From JBBAGE01 sp041655055 (lineage in GTDB: Bacteria; Pseudomonadota; Alphaproteobacteria; Rhodobacterales; Rhodobacteraceae): a stretch of 6,384 nucleotides of DNA. The notes under the pieces are model-generated. The model saw only the letters and a list, made by a program, of their open reading frames with translations, was not told the origin of the DNA and did no database searches. The translations under genes were made by a program, and so were the position numbers. Position 1 is the first letter of the stretch. Each line of letters starts with the position of its first letter. Positions 5,201 through 6,384 of the stretch are shown here, piece after piece. The stretch is from NCBI GenBank assembly GCA_041655055.1, contig JBBAGE010000130.1, positions 1 through 6,384 of the forward strand, written 5' to 3'.

Positions 5201-6384
5201 TTACGCTTTCAACAGGGTTTTCAGGTCAATCGCCGGGTTTTCCACCACATCGGGCAGGGGGGATTTGCCGGCCTCGATCAGGCGTTTGGCCACCATATAC
5301 GCGCGGGCATCGTTCATCGCATCCACCGCGATCAGCCGTTCGCCTGCGTAATACCAATGCGACAGTGCCCCGTCATCGCCATGCCGGATCACAACGCGAT
5401 CCTGCCCGCCCGAAAGCCCGGCAATCTGCAGTTTGACATCATATTGATCCGACCAGAACCACGGATGCGGGCGGTATTCGATCGCCGCCCCCAAAAGGTT
5501 CTGGGCCACCACTTCGCCCTGATCGATGGCGTTGCCCACGCTTTCCAGCCGGATTTGTTGCCCCCCATGCGGGAATGAGGCGCAATCGCCCGCCGCATAG
5601 ATCAGCGGATCGGATGTGGCCCCAAAGGCATCGGTGGCAATGCCATTTTCGATGCGCAGCCCGGCCGCCTGCGCCAGTTCGCTTGCAGGTGTGATCCCCA
5701 GCCCAAGCAGCACGAAATCGGCCGCCAATTCGCGCCCGTCGGCCAGACGCGCGGCGCGCACATGGCCGTCATCGCCCAGCAAACGCACCAAAGCCGTGCT
5801 TTCATGGATGCGCACCCCATGCGCGGTATGCAGGGCGCGGAAATAATCCGATGTTTCGGGGGCGGCAACGCGCTGCAAGATACGGGGCGCCGCTTCGACC
5901 AGATCGACATGCAGCCCAAGTTTGGCGGCAACGGCCGCGGCCTCTAGCCCGATATAGCCGCCGCCCACAACCAGCAGCCGCCGCCCGGCCACGAATTCGG
6001 GGGCCATCGCGTCGATATCGGCCAGGGTGCGCAAGGTGAACACGCCGCCCAAAGTGCCGCCCGCATCGGCGGGCAATCGGCGCGGCGCGGCGCCCGTGGT
6101 CAGCACCAGCTTGTCATAGGTCAGCACATCGCCGCCCGCCATGCGCAGCGTTTGCGCATCGCGGTCGATCGCGGCCACGGCCTCGTCCAGGCGCAGGGTA
6201 ATATCATGTTCATCGTAAAACGCCGCAGGCCGCAGGAAAAGCCGTTCGCGCGGCAGTTTGCCCAGCAGATAGGCCTTGGACAGGGGCGGGCGCTGATAGG
6301 GGGGCACGGGTTCTTCGCCGATCAGCGTAATCTGCCCGTCAAACCCCCGCGCCCGCAGGGTTGTCACAACCGATTGCCCCGCCT
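5201..6384 (-). CDS. NAD(P)/FAD-dependent ferredoxin reductase-type flavoprotein, N-terminus cut by window edge
   Basis: Belongs to the putidaredoxin/rhodocoxin reductase-like flavoproteins, which pass electrons from NADH through FAD to a [2Fe-2S] ferredoxin. The frame runs in from the right edge. The residues before the GTG at 6367 read AGQSVV, matching the end of the N-terminal FAD-binding glycine loop, so that GTG is internal and only about 10 residues are missing. Counting from that GTG there are 388 residues: RPPLSKAYLLG (26-36), LTTGAAPRRL (89-98), the NADH-binding loop VVGGGYIGLEAA (133-144) with E158 ending the next strand, which favours NADH over NADPH, and IYAAGDCASF (256-265) contacting FAD. 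Residues from about 300 on (HPWFWSDQYDVKLQIAG) form the reductase C-terminal domain of this family. Its stop is 3 bases before rsmD, so the two form an operon. No ferredoxin, P450 or oxygenase is visible, so the redox partner is unknown. Confidence 0.92.
   Translation of the reverse strand, partial: AGQSVVTTLRARGFDGQITLIGEEPVPPYQRPPLSKAYLLGKLPRERLFLRPAAFYDEHDITLRLDEAVAAIDRDAQTLRMAGGDVLTYDKLVLTTGAAPRRLPADAGGTLGGVFTLRTLADIDAMAPEFVAGRRLLVVGGGYIGLEAAAVAAKLGLHVDLVEAAPRILQRVAAPETSDYFRALHTAHGVRIHESTALVRLLGDDGHVRAARLADGRELAADFVLLGLGITPASELAQAAGLRIENGIATDAFGATSDPLIYAAGDCASFPHGGQQIRLESVGNAIDQGEVVAQNLLGAAIEYRPHPWFWSDQYDVKLQIAGLSGGQDRVVIRHGDDGALSHWYYAGERLIAVDAMNDARAYMVAKRLIEAGKSPLPDVVENPAIDLKTLLKA

Noticed and set aside
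5434..5439. Consensus TTGACA on the plus strand inside the flavoprotein gene
   Set aside because: No -10-like sequence lies 16-18 bases downstream, and no plus-strand gene follows.

Overview
The window is high-GC chromosomal DNA of ordinary bacterial gene density. The protein sequences look like those of an alphaproteobacterium, most likely a Rhodobacterales/Rhodobacteraceae member. This rests on recognising the families (the OmpA-like gene beside a lone CinA-type domain, the type I methionine aminopeptidase, the TRAP binding protein), not on a database search. I see seven protein genes, two of them cut by the window edges. There are no RNA genes, insertion sequences, phage genes, CRISPR arrays or toxin/defence modules.

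Layout. Left edge to 746 (+): C-terminal part of a LysR-type regulator. It converges, with only 2 bases between stop codons, on a minus-strand pair reading leftward: an exported OmpA-domain protein (749-1672) and, upstream of it, a stand-alone CinA/MoCF-type domain protein (1708-2430). A 146-base divergent promoter region (2431-2576) separates this pair from a plus-strand type I methionine aminopeptidase gene, map (2577-3389). A 171-base gap (3390-3560) then holds a possible hairpin after map and a good 19-base palindrome. It leads into dctP, a TRAP-transporter periplasmic binding protein (3561-4637), with no dctQ or dctM beside it. dctP converges on rsmD (16S rRNA G966 methyltransferase, 4634-5197, minus), and the two stop codons overlap by 4 bases. 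rsmD starts 3 bases after the stop of an NADH-dependent ferredoxin-reductase-type flavoprotein gene (5201 to the right edge, minus), so the two are almost certainly co-transcribed.

How they work together. This is mostly a mix of housekeeping genes (map, rsmD), envelope and uptake genes (OmpA-like, dctP), a redox enzyme and a regulator. Only two likely operons are visible: CinA-like then OmpA-like, and ferredoxin reductase then rsmD. I find no multi-gene novel system. The points most worth a second look are the palindrome upstream of the orphan TRAP binding protein, a perfect hairpin just past the dctP stop that is built from rsmD codons, and the uncharacterised two-cysteine N-terminal region of the OmpA-like protein.
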